From Asparagopsis taxiformis (lineage: Eukaryota; Rhodophyta; Florideophyceae; Bonnemaisoniales; Bonnemaisoniaceae), in assembly GCA_030407315.1 (NCBI GenBank), contig JALQPE010000216.1, positions 124,001-188,000 on the forward strand: a stretch of DNA of 64,000 bases. The letters are read 5' to 3'. The first letter of the stretch is position 1, and the number at the start of each line of letters is the position of its first letter. Positions 20,147-31,055 of this stretch are shown in pieces. Under the pieces are notes generated by a model. The model saw only the letters and a program-made list of their open reading frames with translations. It searched no databases and had not been told where the DNA came from. A program made the position numbers and the translations under genes.

Positions 20147-20167
20147 GTGTGTGTGTGTGTGTGTGTG
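20147..20167. repeat. (GT)n microsatellite
   Basis: Uninterrupted 21-nt GT run about 70 bp past the bZIP stop codon, probably in its 3' UTR. Confidence 0.95.
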
Positions 20168-20675
20168 CTTTTCGTTTTCCGGATAGAGTAGTCGAACGAA
20201 TGCTATCATGTGTGTATAGAATAAAGAATGGGTGCCGAGCACATGTTGTCGAAGTGAGCGGGCGGGCGGATGTGGAGGGCAAGCGATGCAATGCGGCATT
20301 AGCCATTGATTTGCACGTATGAGCTGTATGCGCGAGGCGAGTCCATTTCGGGCCGTACATTTGCGCACGGTGGACAGCGTGGCCCACTGAGCACATGACC
20401 AAGGAGGCTACTTTAGGTGTGTGGCGCGGGTGCACGCAATGTGCTCGCCGATTGGCTGGATGCGGAGAAAGATTCATTCTCGACTTGATACGTTTCTATC
20501 ATCATAGCGGCCTGGGGAGCGTATCCAACGCATCTACTGTATGTATGTGTCCATTACGCCGCTTTCCCAAGCAGCATACTGTAAGCTGCCAACTGTCCAC
20601 GTGGTGTAATGCGAGACGAGCAGAAGCACGCGCGCTGGATCGTTTCAATGAGGTTGAAAGCAAGCAAGTGATGCG

Positions 20676-20749
20676 GATGGACGGGCGGACGTGGCGGGGC
20701 GGGGCGGGCGGGGCGGGGCCGGGTGGAGTGGGGTGGCGTGGCGTGGCGC
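20676..20749. repeat. G-rich low-complexity tract, G-quadruplex-capable
   Basis: Successive GGGGC/GGGCG and GGCGTG units give more than four runs of at least three G on the plus strand within about 40 nt. Confidence 0.75.
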
Positions 20750-21399
20750 TGCCGAGCAGCATTTTGTTAGATACTGTATGCTTCACCTTCCGTAAGGTAA
20801 TGCGATGCGATCAGGCGCATTTGCGCGCGCGCGCACACGCACACACGCTCTCGAGATGTATCGATCCAGCGTACAGTACATACACAGTTAGTTGTCAACT
20901 GAGCTCAACCTTCCCCGACACTGCTCTGCCGTCCTAATGTCGCTCTCTCGACATGCCTCCCGTCCACTGGCTTCTAACGTCTTTAGCTCGATCACAATGT
21001 ACATGGGCAATAATCTTCTCTATCACAGCAATTGCTTCCACCATCATTCGCTCCAGACTGTTACACGCGACGCGCAACATCTACGCTTCCGAAAACAATG
21101 ACGTTCTAACCCATTTCACGCATCATCAAACTAGAGCAAATTATTCATATGCATAGGTAGTATATATACACACAAATTTTCTTAATACAACACGGGCAAC
21201 CCAACCAGTCGCCCAAGTACTCCATGACCGCTTTGACAAACTTGTCTCTTTGCCGCCACGCACTATTTCTTCGCACACAAAACAACAAAACACAATCCAA
21301 TACATGGATGCACAGCACAACTTCATAAAAGCAACCAACCATTATGAAACAAACAATTCCATAACGCTCCGCCGTCACACCGTCACCCTAAACCAATCG

Positions 21400-23004
21400 C
21401 TACAGCCCAGAGAACAGTTGATTCCCCCTTGCCTCCACCGATGCAAGTGCCTCCATGGATTGGTCTATTGACTCACCGGGGCCCGTAATGTTATTGACAT
21501 GTGGCATAGCCGGATGCTGCGAACCCGCACCATCCGCCCCTGCCACCGCAACAGCAGACGCGCCCCCAGCATCGCCGCTACCGCTACCGTGGCACACCGC
21601 TTCGTGGTCCGGTGTGGCTGGCACGCAGCTCTTGCACCGATCACAGTGGAACGTCAGCCCCGGCATACACACGTTACACTTTGGACAATGACGTAGATCG
21701 TAACCGGGTGTATCGTCCGTGATGCCACAAATGTCGCAATAGTACGACCCAAAGCACACGTTGCACTTGCGACAGTTTTGCGTCTTGGGCTGCACCTCGC
21801 CACACATCATGCACAGCATGGTCTCGACCGGTTCGATGCGCACATCATGGATTCGATTCAGATCCTGAATGTGGCACATACGGCAGACGGGAAATGTGCC
21901 GCAGCACACCATTTGAATGCGATTCTTGCGTGTGAAATGCTTGCAACCGTACACTTTGGTGCGCGGAACAAACTGACGCGAGTACGACTCCTGCACCAGC
22001 TTCTTGCACGCAGCTGTAACAAGGTCGACCCATTGTTGATTCAAAAGTTTTGGTGTGAAGCCTCTGGATACTTCTTCCGCGCGCATTTCGACAATAGATT
22101 GTTTCATCATTTCAATTTCGACCGATTGTTCATCCGATTCAAAGTCGGCCACGTCTGGTGAATTTGCTGAAGGCAGCGGTGCATCTGCGATCTTGGAGCC
22201 ATTGCTGGCCGAGTCGTCCATTGTAGAAAGCTGCGCGCGAGCGAGTGCGCGGATCTCATCGTAGGTGAGTTTTGGGTTTTCGCGACCGCAAGCATGAATA
22301 TGACGAAGTCTATTGAGCTCCTTTTCGTTCTTTTGACGGATCTCCATAACTTCCTTGAACATAATCTGTGTGGCACGCGCTTCAAGGCTGAGTAGAATGC
22401 GCTCGGCAATCATGCGCACGGTCTTCTTGGCGGCGGAAATATTGTTGGCCTTGGGACGGCCTTTTCCCTGGGCCTTATTGACGCGCACAAATTCCTCTTT
22501 GTACAACTCGGAAATGTGGTCGGCGAGCTTGGAGCGCTCGGCCTTGCGCTGGTCGGCGGAGGAGAAGGAGGTACAGGTGCGGTCCCAGCCCGACTTTGCG
22601 GCGCGGTCCTCTGCAAACTGACGCATTCCGCCAAAGGGATGGGTGTACTTGCCAGCGCGACGCTTCTCGATGGCGCCTGGAAGCAGGCGGGCGGAGGCGG
22701 CGGGCGGGGCGGCGGCGGGGGCGGATGGTGCTGGGGCGGGGTTGGTGGGCGGCTTGCCCGGCAGACCAGACATGGCGGGGAGCGCGGGTTGGGCGCGCCG
22801 AGCCGCGGCTTGGGTTGGACGAGAGGAGTGAGGAAAGAGTGAGGTGAGCGACTGGGGGCATTCAGCGTAGCAGCAATGGTACACGCGCGGTGCAGGAGAC
22901 GGACACAAGCGCAGGTGGTGAAGAAACGATGGCGGTCCAGATGCAACAACGGGGCGCGTATGAGCGAGAGATATTTGTTTGTGGACCCGATAGGACCGGG
23001 CCAT
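21400..23004 (-). CDS. CHY/CTCHY zinc-finger protein without RING (Pirh2-related)
   Basis: 534 aa if read from the ATG at 23004. An in-frame ATG at 22773 in good context (GCCATGTCTGG) would give 457 aa and is a serious alternative, because the first 77 residues look like translated leader. Residues ~350-425 carry the CHY zinc finger (YGCKHF, MVCCGTFPVCRMCH, MLCMMCGEVQ). It is followed by the CTCHY finger (CRKCNVCFGSYYCDICG, DTPGYDLRHCPKCNVCM, FHCDRCKSCVP). In RCHY1/Pirh2 ubiquitin ligases a RING finger follows; here the sequence ends in a low-complexity Gly/Ala tail. The central region (~130-330) is helical. Zinc binding is clear; ligase activity is not supported. Confidence 0.85.
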   Translation of the reverse strand: MARSYRVHKQISLAHTRPVVASGPPSFLHHLRLCPSPAPRVYHCCYAECPQSLTSLFPHSSRPTQAAARRAQPALPAMSGLPGKPPTNPAPAPSAPAAAPPAASARLLPGAIEKRRAGKYTHPFGGMRQFAEDRAAKSGWDRTCTSFSSADQRKAERSKLADHISELYKEEFVRVNKAQGKGRPKANNISAAKKTVRMIAERILLSLEARATQIMFKEVMEIRQKNEKELNRLRHIHACGRENPKLTYDEIRALARAQLSTMDDSASNGSKIADAPLPSANSPDVADFESDEQSVEIEMMKQSIVEMRAEEVSRGFTPKLLNQQWVDLVTAACKKLVQESYSRQFVPRTKVYGCKHFTRKNRIQMVCCGTFPVCRMCHIQDLNRIHDVRIEPVETMLCMMCGEVQPKTQNCRKCNVCFGSYYCDICGITDDTPGYDLRHCPKCNVCMPGLTFHCDRCKSCVPATPDHEAVCHGSGSGDAGGASAVAVAGADGAGSQHPAMPHVNNITGPGESIDQSMEALASVEARGNQLFSGL

Positions 23005-23282
23005 AATGGTGTCGGCTATTAAATTATGTCAACTCTCGATACGTCTTCGTCCGGAATGTGCTCGCTCTCATGCGGTCCGCTCGTTTGTCGTCTTGTTCGC
23101 TGCTCGCATCGGCACTCGTACAGCCACATCTACATTACTATATCCGTGCACCACAGATTCTATCTCTCTATCGATACGACGAGAAGGCGATAACAAATTG
23201 CATCGACACCAGCACCACACATACGTGCACCGATACTCCCAATCATATTTCAATAAAATGTAAAAAACGCTATTTACACGCT

Positions 23283-26066
23283 CTACTCAATCTCGCAACG
23301 CTGCGTCAGTTCCATAAGTAATCCTGATATCCCGCTTATCTCCGCTCCACTCCGCCACCGAAACGGACTCAGCACCACCAGATAGCGCTTGCGACCCACT
23401 GTGGCCACCCACTCTTGCCGCTGTCCCTTCACAACAGCGCAGTACCGATTGCGCATCCGAGCCACGCTCTCCACCATTTCACTGTCCACATTCTCAAACA
23501 CCGATCGTCCGTGCGAGCCAACCCCGACTAGACCCAGTAGCGCTTTACTCCCCACCGAAATCGTTACCACAAAGTTTTTGTCCGTGCACCACTGCGCACA
23601 CGACAAACTCACACAGTTGTGTACCACAAACTCATACCGTCGCGCTCGCGCCGATTGTGTGGCCCCGCCACCCTCCTCTCGGCTTCCTCCACGACACCAC
23701 TTCAATCCGTCCACTCCGTGTCGCCCGCTCTTGTCCCGCCCCCGTTTCCGTCCCACACCCGTTGCTTCATCCTTGCTCCGCTCACTGTCAATGTCCTCTC
23801 CGTCTCTAGAACCAGATCCCGAACCAGACCCTATGCCGTCTCCCGTTCCCGACCCTGAACCAGATCCCGTTCCGAGGTCTTGATCGTCGGGAGTTTCCTC
23901 CCGATCACTCGGAGGTGTAATCTCCCGCTGTCGAACTCCATGCAGAATTTCCGCTACCCCAGTGTTTCTAGCAGCAATGTACGATTGCCCCCAGCCGTTT
24001 GCTGGACATTCCGATGTAGATATTCTTGGCCTCTTGTTCGCCGTTCTTCCACTTGCCTTTCGCATATCCTCCATGTCACCACTGTCACGCTCCATACTCC
24101 CTTCTTCTGCATCAATCATTTTCAATTTCTTCTCATGCGCTCGTTCCATGTCCTTGCGACCGTCTGCTGTTTTCGCTGCATCAGTCTTCTCAGCCTCTGC
24201 ATTTCGATCAACCTCAGATTCTGGAGTCTCTCTGGTGACGACGGCAGGTCCGTCCGCGCCTTTTTCATTCGCCGCGTCTTGCTTGTCCTTGTGGGTTTCG
24301 TCTTGTCCAGCTTCATTTCCTACCTTCTGCATTGTAGATTCCTTCATCTCATTCCGTCCACCCGAGGCAGGGCGTATTGGCGACTTGGCACTCGTTGTTC
24401 CATTCCGTATCGCTGGCGTCTTCGTACCCTTCTTTACATTGTTGCCGACCACCCCATTGACTGGAGTGCTCTTCTGACCTCCATCCTCTGTAGTTACACC
24501 GTTTCGCTTGCCCGACTGCGCACCCATTCCAAAAGCTCTCGACGCCGTTACAGTTGTACCTACATTGGCAAGCGACGTGTCTTTGGGTCGTCGAGCGATC
24601 ATGCGTCGCGAATCACCGACATCACTATTATTCGTAGCAGATGATGCTGTTCCTTCGACCATGCCTACCGCCGTCGAGTTGGCATTTCCAGCCGATTCCG
24701 CTGCGTGGTGATGATGATGATGCGTGGTCTGATTATACATAGTTACTAGATTATTTGGATTTCCTGCAGCTTGCATATCTGTCCAATACGGTGACACCAT
24801 TGTGCCATTGGATCCGTTGGTATTCGGTGCTTGTATCACACCTTCAAAGTGATTCTGACCTTGGGCTGCAAAACTACCATACACAAATCCATTGGGCGGT
24901 TGAGCAGATCCTGCAGTTCCCGATGCCGTGTATACTTCGTAACCGGCCGGCGGCTGTGCAGAGGACTGCGGTCCCGATCGTGCAGGTGACTGCGGTGGCA
25001 CATGCGCTGGTTGAACTAAATTTGGCGAATTTCCAACAGCCGATGTGGTACCCACAGGTGCTCCATGCGGCGCTGAAATCATCTGCCCCTGTGATGTAGA
25101 AGGTATTGTCGCTGGATGCGGTGCATACGGCTGTTGTTCCAGAACATTCACTTGTACCATGTTGTGGAATGGCACAGCTGCTGGATAGGATAAGTGAGTT
25201 GGATATGGGTATGGTGTAGTTGTGCCGTAAAAGTGAGCTGATTGCGGTGGTTGTGACGGATTCTGTGATGGATTTGACGGGATAAGCGCCGAGTTTGCTG
25301 CTGGTAATGTGCCCGGCCGTGTCGGAATGGGCATGTGATAGTTTTGGCTGGAAACGCCTCCGTTGACGTAACAGTCACACCCCATGATGCCGCACAAGGA
25401 CAAATGTTGCGGTGGGATGGGAAGTGCACCCATTGCCGGGGGAGCAATTGGTGGTTGTGGGGGCAGATTCTGCGGTCGCTGCATGACGAGAGCCTGGCCG
25501 TGGATTGGGGGATGATCCGTCGAAATGATGGCGTGTGGAATGCACGAGCTTAAACGTGGGTCGGGAGCGAGCGACTGTGAAGAATTTGGTCTATCTTGTC
25601 TAGTGCTGTCGCGAACTGCTGGTGCTGCACGAAAAATATGATCTTTTTTCTGGACAATAGAATGTATCTCATGTTTGTAGTATTCCTTGTCGGCAGCGGT
25701 CGCCTTTTCTTTTTCGAGTCGTTCTTGCAGCTTGTCGAGACTCTTGAGCTTCCGGTGTGGCCAGCGCTGGACGCCGTGTTTTCTGCACTGCTTCTTGAGC
25801 GCAGTGACGCACACGCCGAGCTCTCGTGCGGCGTCGTTAATCGGGAGGTGGAAACAGCGTGTGAGGTCTTCGTATGTCAAGGTGCGACCGCGGGCGGATT
25901 CGTTGGGGAGGGAGGGAGTGAGAGAAGCGGAGGAGCGGGAGGGGTGCGGCACTGAGGGGGACTGCGACTGACTTCGCGATTGGTAATGCAGCGGCGGCGG
26001 TGGTGGCTCTGTGTTGGGCGGGTCTACGGGGGACATTTGACGCGTCGCTGGCGGGGGCGGCGTCAT
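23283..26066 (-). CDS. RWP-RK domain transcription factor
   Basis: 927 aa from the ATG at 26066 (context GGCCATGACG). The RWP-RK domain is at ~62-115: LTYEDLTRCFHLPINDAARE ... CRKHGVQRWPHRKLKSL, with RWPHRK at 101-106. The rest is mostly disordered: Pro/Gln/His-rich central part with a His6 run (~24708-24722), Lys/Glu-rich middle, Gly-Ser repeat (~23795-23880). It ends with a compact ~130-residue C-terminal region (YEFVVHNCVSLSCAQWC ... VATVGRKRYLVVLSPF) that looks folded, possibly PAS-like, but is not recognised. RWP-RK factors control nitrogen responses and gamete or egg identity in green plants; the role in other algae is little known. Confidence 0.88.
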   Translation of the reverse strand: MTPPPPATRQMSPVDPPNTEPPPPPLHYQSRSQSQSPSVPHPSRSSASLTPSLPNESARGRTLTYEDLTRCFHLPINDAARELGVCVTALKKQCRKHGVQRWPHRKLKSLDKLQERLEKEKATAADKEYYKHEIHSIVQKKDHIFRAAPAVRDSTRQDRPNSSQSLAPDPRLSSCIPHAIISTDHPPIHGQALVMQRPQNLPPQPPIAPPAMGALPIPPQHLSLCGIMGCDCYVNGGVSSQNYHMPIPTRPGTLPAANSALIPSNPSQNPSQPPQSAHFYGTTTPYPYPTHLSYPAAVPFHNMVQVNVLEQQPYAPHPATIPSTSQGQMISAPHGAPVGTTSAVGNSPNLVQPAHVPPQSPARSGPQSSAQPPAGYEVYTASGTAGSAQPPNGFVYGSFAAQGQNHFEGVIQAPNTNGSNGTMVSPYWTDMQAAGNPNNLVTMYNQTTHHHHHHAAESAGNANSTAVGMVEGTASSATNNSDVGDSRRMIARRPKDTSLANVGTTVTASRAFGMGAQSGKRNGVTTEDGGQKSTPVNGVVGNNVKKGTKTPAIRNGTTSAKSPIRPASGGRNEMKESTMQKVGNEAGQDETHKDKQDAANEKGADGPAVVTRETPESEVDRNAEAEKTDAAKTADGRKDMERAHEKKLKMIDAEEGSMERDSGDMEDMRKASGRTANKRPRISTSECPANGWGQSYIAARNTGVAEILHGVRQREITPPSDREETPDDQDLGTGSGSGSGTGDGIGSGSGSGSRDGEDIDSERSKDEATGVGRKRGRDKSGRHGVDGLKWCRGGSREEGGGATQSARARRYEFVVHNCVSLSCAQWCTDKNFVVTISVGSKALLGLVGVGSHGRSVFENVDSEMVESVARMRNRYCAVVKGQRQEWVATVGRKRYLVVLSPFRWRSGAEISGISGLLMELTQRCEIE

Positions 26067-28818
26067 GGCCGGGGCGCGACGGTGGGGGCAGTGGTGGCGA
26101 GCTGGAGATGGCAAATGGGCGGGAAGCGGTTTGGAGCACTTTGTAGATGAATGAATGGAGATATTGGAAGGTGGAGGAGAGGAGGGTGGCGGTTGAAGGC
26201 AGGGCGAATGCGCAAAGATTGAGGATATGAATGCTGCGTTTACACCCGACGATGCGCGAAACGGTGTCGAGCAATGAGCAGGCGGCAGATGTTGGCGGAG
26301 TGGGGCGATTGATTGGACGCATATCGCGCCACCTTGAGTGGAGATTCTAGAGTAGGCTACCCGCCTCCGCAGATATTTGCGGCGGCAAAAGATCTGTTAA
26401 AGAGCGCCGATTGGTTGATGCGATGAAGAAAAATCGCAAAAATTTCAAGTTTGCACCGTACTGGCGTGTATGAAGCGAACTCAAACGTCGTTCGTAGCCA
26501 ATATCTTTGCATGCTTACAGCATTACAGCACATGTGGTGGCGGTCCTCGCTGCAATTGGTGGCTTGTCATGCCAATTTGACGTGTCCTTTGATTGTTCTG
26601 TTGTTGAAAGATATTTAAGCGGTCGCAGCTCATACTGAGATGAAGTGCAGCCAATGACAGGCGTAGCAATCGTATCTTTGATTTTTGGCATGATTTTTTG
26701 CTTGGCGTTTAGACGTCCGCTCGTCTGTGTAGTATGACCACGTTGCTGCATGTTGTTACGCCTCCCCCACAAATTTATTGCTTAAGCGCTACAAAAGTTA
26801 ATGAAAAATTCATGTGCTCCGCTGAAAGATCTCTCTTGATATTTCCACCTCATATCTCCTGTTGATTCGCCACCGTTGATTGGCTGATCATGAGCATGCA
26901 GCACCTGTTCATGTGGTGCTTGGTCGTAGATTTTCGGCGTGCTCGTCAATCCGCCTCCAGTGTATTCAGAAAGGCTTTGTCATTGTCGAATACCCGCCGC
27001 CATCTTGCAACCCTAACTGCGCCAACCCTAGCTGTGCTATCGTGGAAGCTTGACACACGCAGGCAATGAATTGCTGTACCGCGCCCAAGTGCTTGCGCAT
27101 CGCCAATCAAGGCAATGCTGTGCCACGCCCATAACGTGAGTTTAGCTTTGGATCATGACATGCACACACGTGTGCGGGAGAAATGGATCGCTGGACCAAC
27201 GATGAAGCGCTTCGTGGGCGGGGGCCCCCTCGCACGGCTGACGAGCACAGCACGATGGTCAGCGACCTGATTTTCGGCAAAAACAGACTTGCACATTTGA
27301 TTGGCAACGAGGCGACAAGCAGCAGAAAACAATGGACGTTTCTATTGTTTTGGCCTGGGTTGCAACTTGGCCTGTGTTCTGCAAACGGTCGGTTCATAGC
27401 GCGACCAGCCAGTCGTATATGTCGGCATTGAGGGTCTGAGGGTTTTTATGAACGGAAATTACCTAACCGTGTGTTGCCGAGTCGATTTTTGAAACCGCAC
27501 CATTCTACTGTATTGCGGCAACGCTGTAGTTGCCGGTAGTGATGTTTCCAAGGTCTCAGCGGTGCACAAATATCTATCCGTGCTTGTCGCTAAAGTCGGG
27601 CGGCATACTGACCGACAGGTCCGTGCGGTCACGAATGCTGCTGTTGATGCCATGCTGCGGCCCGCAGTGTGTGGCAACAACAAGCAACGTTGCAGTCAGC
27701 CCAACTTTTCGACGTCTTCTCATGCATCATGCTTCGACACATATTACAGCAGTGTTACAATACAATTGATAGGCCCATTCGGCAAAGTTGATTGCCTGCA
27801 CGCAACGGTTTTTTATAATTTGGTGCGCAGGCGTTGGCAAAAACACGTGTACCATGGCGAGAAATGACACACATGGCGTCGGGAGCAACCACTTGGCAAT
27901 TGGCGTTGAAACGGTTGGATGAGAGGCCGTCGAAATTTTGGAGCATTCACGGTCTCTACGACTGGCGATAAAACGGACTGCGTGACGGGGATGGCGAGTG
28001 CGTCCATGGGACACGCGCGACTGAATGAAACGGATAGTGAGAACGGTTTCGTGCGGGGGAAAGTGACAGGGTCGAGCACTCGTGAGGACGCGGATGAGGC
28101 CAATAGATGGGCCGAAGGGTCTCATGAGCCGACGGTACCCGGGTCCGTTTTGTTTCGAACGGGACGCACACCACTGGGAGCGGCGATTAGAAACGGTGGG
28201 TGTGCCGCAATTGAGACTACATCTGTGGATTCAGGGCCCCTGCCAAATACCAAAAAACTGAACGTTGCATGGGACGGAACTTTGACAGCGATGTCTGAAT
28301 CAAAATGCACCGTGACATAAAGTCACCACCCACATGATGTGGATCCTCTTTGCAACGTCCTTCCCAATCCAGCATGTCACATGAGTAAACGTCACGCGTC
28401 GAATCGACAAATTGCACGGCGCTCTTCCCAGATGGTCGTTCTTCATACAATTATCCACCATTCAGTATGCGACGTTGAAACTATGCCGCATACAATTTGG
28501 AGTCTAGTTATATGTTACTGTAAGATTGCACGACCGTGCGCACCAAGACTGCCACGTTGTGAAACGCTATTCCAGCCCAAAAATATTTGCCAGCAATGAC
28601 ATATCAGCCATTCCTGGTCCACAATAATTACACAATTATACAACTATACAGCTGCATTGCGCACAGGCAACAGTGCCCACGGCGCACGTCCTTGTTAGGC
28701 GATGTCCAGCGACGCGCGCCAACCATCCCACTTGACCTTCTAAATACTTTACACCCATCTTCACCGATCCCTCCTTCCCATTCCCCAACACTAGCTGCTG
28801 CACCAACCCTTGCCCGTC
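26067..28818. other. Long gene-poor region
   Basis: 2.75 kb, the longest stretch here without a confident gene. Its left end must hold the RWP-RK promoter and its right end that of the glycosyltransferase-like gene. One possible coding frame (27919-28320) is listed separately. No tRNA or known structured RNA was recognised. A small inverted repeat AGCACC/GGTGCT occurs near 26900. Confidence 0.5.
27919..28320 (+). CDS. Hypothetical ORF, 133 aa, doubtful
   Basis: Starts at an ATG and is rich in codons beginning with G or A, as in real genes of this window. The product is polar (Gly/Thr/Ser/Asn-rich), has no membrane span or recognised motif, and competes with open frames on the opposite strand. 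It lies about 500 bp upstream of the glycosyltransferase-like gene on the same strand. It may be a chance frame. Confidence 0.25.
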   Translation: MRGRRNFGAFTVSTTGDKTDCVTGMASASMGHARLNETDSENGFVRGKVTGSSTREDADEANRWAEGSHEPTVPGSVLFRTGRTPLGAAIRNGGCAAIETTSVDSGPLPNTKKLNVAWDGTLTAMSESKCTVT

Positions 28819-30483
28819 ATGGCCATGGCGCCTGCGCCCTCCGTACTTTTCCGCCGTGCGTTGCGCCGCACCTTGCTACGGCGGCCGCCTAAACGCACCG
28901 CACCCATTCCCTATCTCCTTCTCACCCTAATCGCCTTGATGCTTTCCGGCTTTCTCACGCGCACCCCGCCCACCAACGACATGTCCGTCGTAATTCGCAC
29001 CCTAACCAACGACCATCCAACGCTACCACTACCCGCGTATCGATCGCCACCGACAGTTTCCCGCCCGGTGCCGCCACACCCCGATCCGCTCACTAGCCGC
29101 GTAGACGCCATCGTTGGCGACGAGGCCGGCGCTAAATCCGGCCTCACAGACCTCTATATGGTGCCCGCACATATAGTCGCCAACATGTCACAAAGCGTCG
29201 CGTCCAGACTGTATTGGAAATTGGTGTACACTGATGTGGTGTCCGCCTTGCGCTCGCATCATGATTCCGATGCCGTCAGTACGCACCGTCCACGTTTCGA
29301 AGCCAAAGCGCGTGTCTTCTTCGTGCACACCCAAAATGGTCTCGGCAATCGTCTACGCGCCTTGGCTTCCGGACTTGCGATTGCGCGTGCAACCGGACGC
29401 GTTCCCGTGGTGGTGTGGGAATGTGATGCGCATCTCGGTGCGCCCTTCAATCAATTGTTTGAAACTACATCGTACGGTAGTGATATTCATACCGTGTTGT
29501 ACAAGGACTTGATCGTTATGCAATCGTTTCCGTCATGGCCAGATGTGGCCGCCTCGGCTCCCGAATGGTATCCCATGAACTATATGACCAAGGATGGCGC
29601 CTTAGCCGCCAACGGTGCCGAAATGAATTTTGTGCTCCCATCCAACCCGCAGCCGTTGCGCCCCGCCAATCTCATGGACTCGATGGGTGCTATCGACGGT
29701 ATCAACGAAGCGGACAGGGCTTCGCTTCGTTTGACCAAGCGCAAATTGGAACCGAAACTGCCGTTTGCTCGTAACTCGATGATCGAGGAAAATATGCATG
29801 TGTATTTTAAGAGCGCCTACGTTGCGCGTGCCGTTCCCGAGCACCTGTCGGATTCAGTCAACGTTAATCGCGAACTCATGTCATTGCGACCAGTCAAAGT
29901 CGTGACGGACATTGTCAACTCAGTGCATGCGAGTCTGTTGGCCAAGTCGATCGGTATTCACATCCGATCTCGTAGTTTAGCTAATGACAATGTCAAAGTG
30001 GATTGGAATTGTGAGTACACTGCGTCAGGGGCGGAAATTACAGACTATTGGCGCAAACAATCAGGACTCAATGTGTTTGTGAAGCAAATGAGCAAGATGA
30101 TTTGGAAGCGTCCCGATGCATCGTTCTTTGTAGCGGCGGACGATGTGAAAGTTTTGAACCAATTGCAGCAGAAGTTCCCGGGGCGGGTGCATTCCATTGC
30201 GCGCAATTGCGACGATCGGGACCACTCGTGCGTAGTGTTTGCACTGGCGGATCTGCTGTGTTTGTCGAAAACGCAGGAGATTTACGGGTCGAATTGGAGC
30301 TCGTTTACGGAGGCTGCGGGGCGGCTGGGGAACAAGCGGGTGCGTTTGAGCGGAGTGGACTTTGCGAAGAAGAAGCCGCTGCCGCGATGGAGACGTACGA
30401 TTGCGCGACGGTTTGAAACGTTGGTGCGAGTTTGGTACGGCGCTGATCGCAATCCGTACTATAAATGTACAAAACATCGATAG
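28819..30483 (+). CDS. Type II membrane protein, fucosyltransferase-like glycosyltransferase
   Basis: 554 aa from the ATG at 28819. A short basic cytoplasmic end, a membrane anchor at ~30-46 (IPYLLLTLIALMLSGFL) and a Pro/Thr stem precede a lumenal domain, the classic Golgi type II layout. The donor-site motif GLGNRLRALASG at ~173-184 (GxGNR type), IGIHIRSRS at ~385 and a C-terminal NWSSFTEAAGRLG recall the NodZ/FUT8/POFUT-type GT-B fucosyltransferase superfamily. Red algae make complex sulfated wall polysaccharides, so a wall or protein glycosylation role fits. Donor and acceptor are not known, and similarity outside the motifs is weak. Confidence 0.72.
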   Translation: MAMAPAPSVLFRRALRRTLLRRPPKRTAPIPYLLLTLIALMLSGFLTRTPPTNDMSVVIRTLTNDHPTLPLPAYRSPPTVSRPVPPHPDPLTSRVDAIVGDEAGAKSGLTDLYMVPAHIVANMSQSVASRLYWKLVYTDVVSALRSHHDSDAVSTHRPRFEAKARVFFVHTQNGLGNRLRALASGLAIARATGRVPVVVWECDAHLGAPFNQLFETTSYGSDIHTVLYKDLIVMQSFPSWPDVAASAPEWYPMNYMTKDGALAANGAEMNFVLPSNPQPLRPANLMDSMGAIDGINEADRASLRLTKRKLEPKLPFARNSMIEENMHVYFKSAYVARAVPEHLSDSVNVNRELMSLRPVKVVTDIVNSVHASLLAKSIGIHIRSRSLANDNVKVDWNCEYTASGAEITDYWRKQSGLNVFVKQMSKMIWKRPDASFFVAADDVKVLNQLQQKFPGRVHSIARNCDDRDHSCVVFALADLLCLSKTQEIYGSNWSSFTEAAGRLGNKRVRLSGVDFAKKKPLPRWRRTIARRFETLVRVWYGADRNPYYKCTKHR

Positions 30484-30727
30484 AAAGTGTGCATCTGCAG
30501 AAGAGATTTTCGACGGGAGTATTTGTGGCTGCCTCGTTTCGTTTGGTAGACACTTTCAGTATCTGTAGAATAACTGTGGGGGATAAATTACGTAATGAAT
30601 GACTGTGCACCAAGGTTGGATTTACCGAAAATTTGAGCTCTAGCTAGTTTAGTGCGGCAAGCGCTGTGGTGTGCGAGCACAACGGCAGACATGCATGCTG
30701 TTTTGTTTTCTGTCCTCATTTCTGTAA

Positions 30728-30806
30728 CGCGACGCGACGCGGTTCGACGCGGCGTGGCGTGGCGTGGCTTGGCATAGCGTGGCGTGGTGTGGCGTGGCAT
30801 GCCGCG
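30728..30806. repeat. GCGTG/GCGAC pentamer minisatellite
   Basis: About 79 bp of degenerate 5-bp units (CGACG, then GCGTG and GGCGT variants) downstream of the glycosyltransferase-like gene. Confidence 0.8.
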
Positions 30807-31055
30807 CACTGCGGTGACCGATCCAAGGCCCTCTACAATCTGAGAGGTCGAAAAATTTGTTCAACGGTGATTTGCGCGTCACACACAGCGCGCAGCATGT
30901 TTTACAGGATGTTGGTCAGAAAAGCAAACACATGCACATCTGCTGTTGTGCTGTTGCGTGCTGCTTGCGTCAACTAGCGGTCAGTAGGTCGAGCTGCAAC
31001 GCGAAGCGCGGCGGCGCTCAGCCATGGCACATGAAACGGACGGAGGGCAGTGGGG

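Larger units (their letters stand above)
20079..21399. other. Intergenic stretch with simple-sequence tracts
   Basis: 1.3 kb between convergent genes. Contains a (GT)n run and a G-rich tract (listed separately) and an alternating GCGCGCGC/CACACAC run near 20823-20847. No coding frame recognised. Confidence 0.5.

Noticed and set aside
27107..28125. Several opposing ORFs of 60-130 aa in the gene-poor region
   Set aside because: Overlap each other on both strands with no domain, membrane or targeting features; only 27919-28320 was kept, with low confidence.
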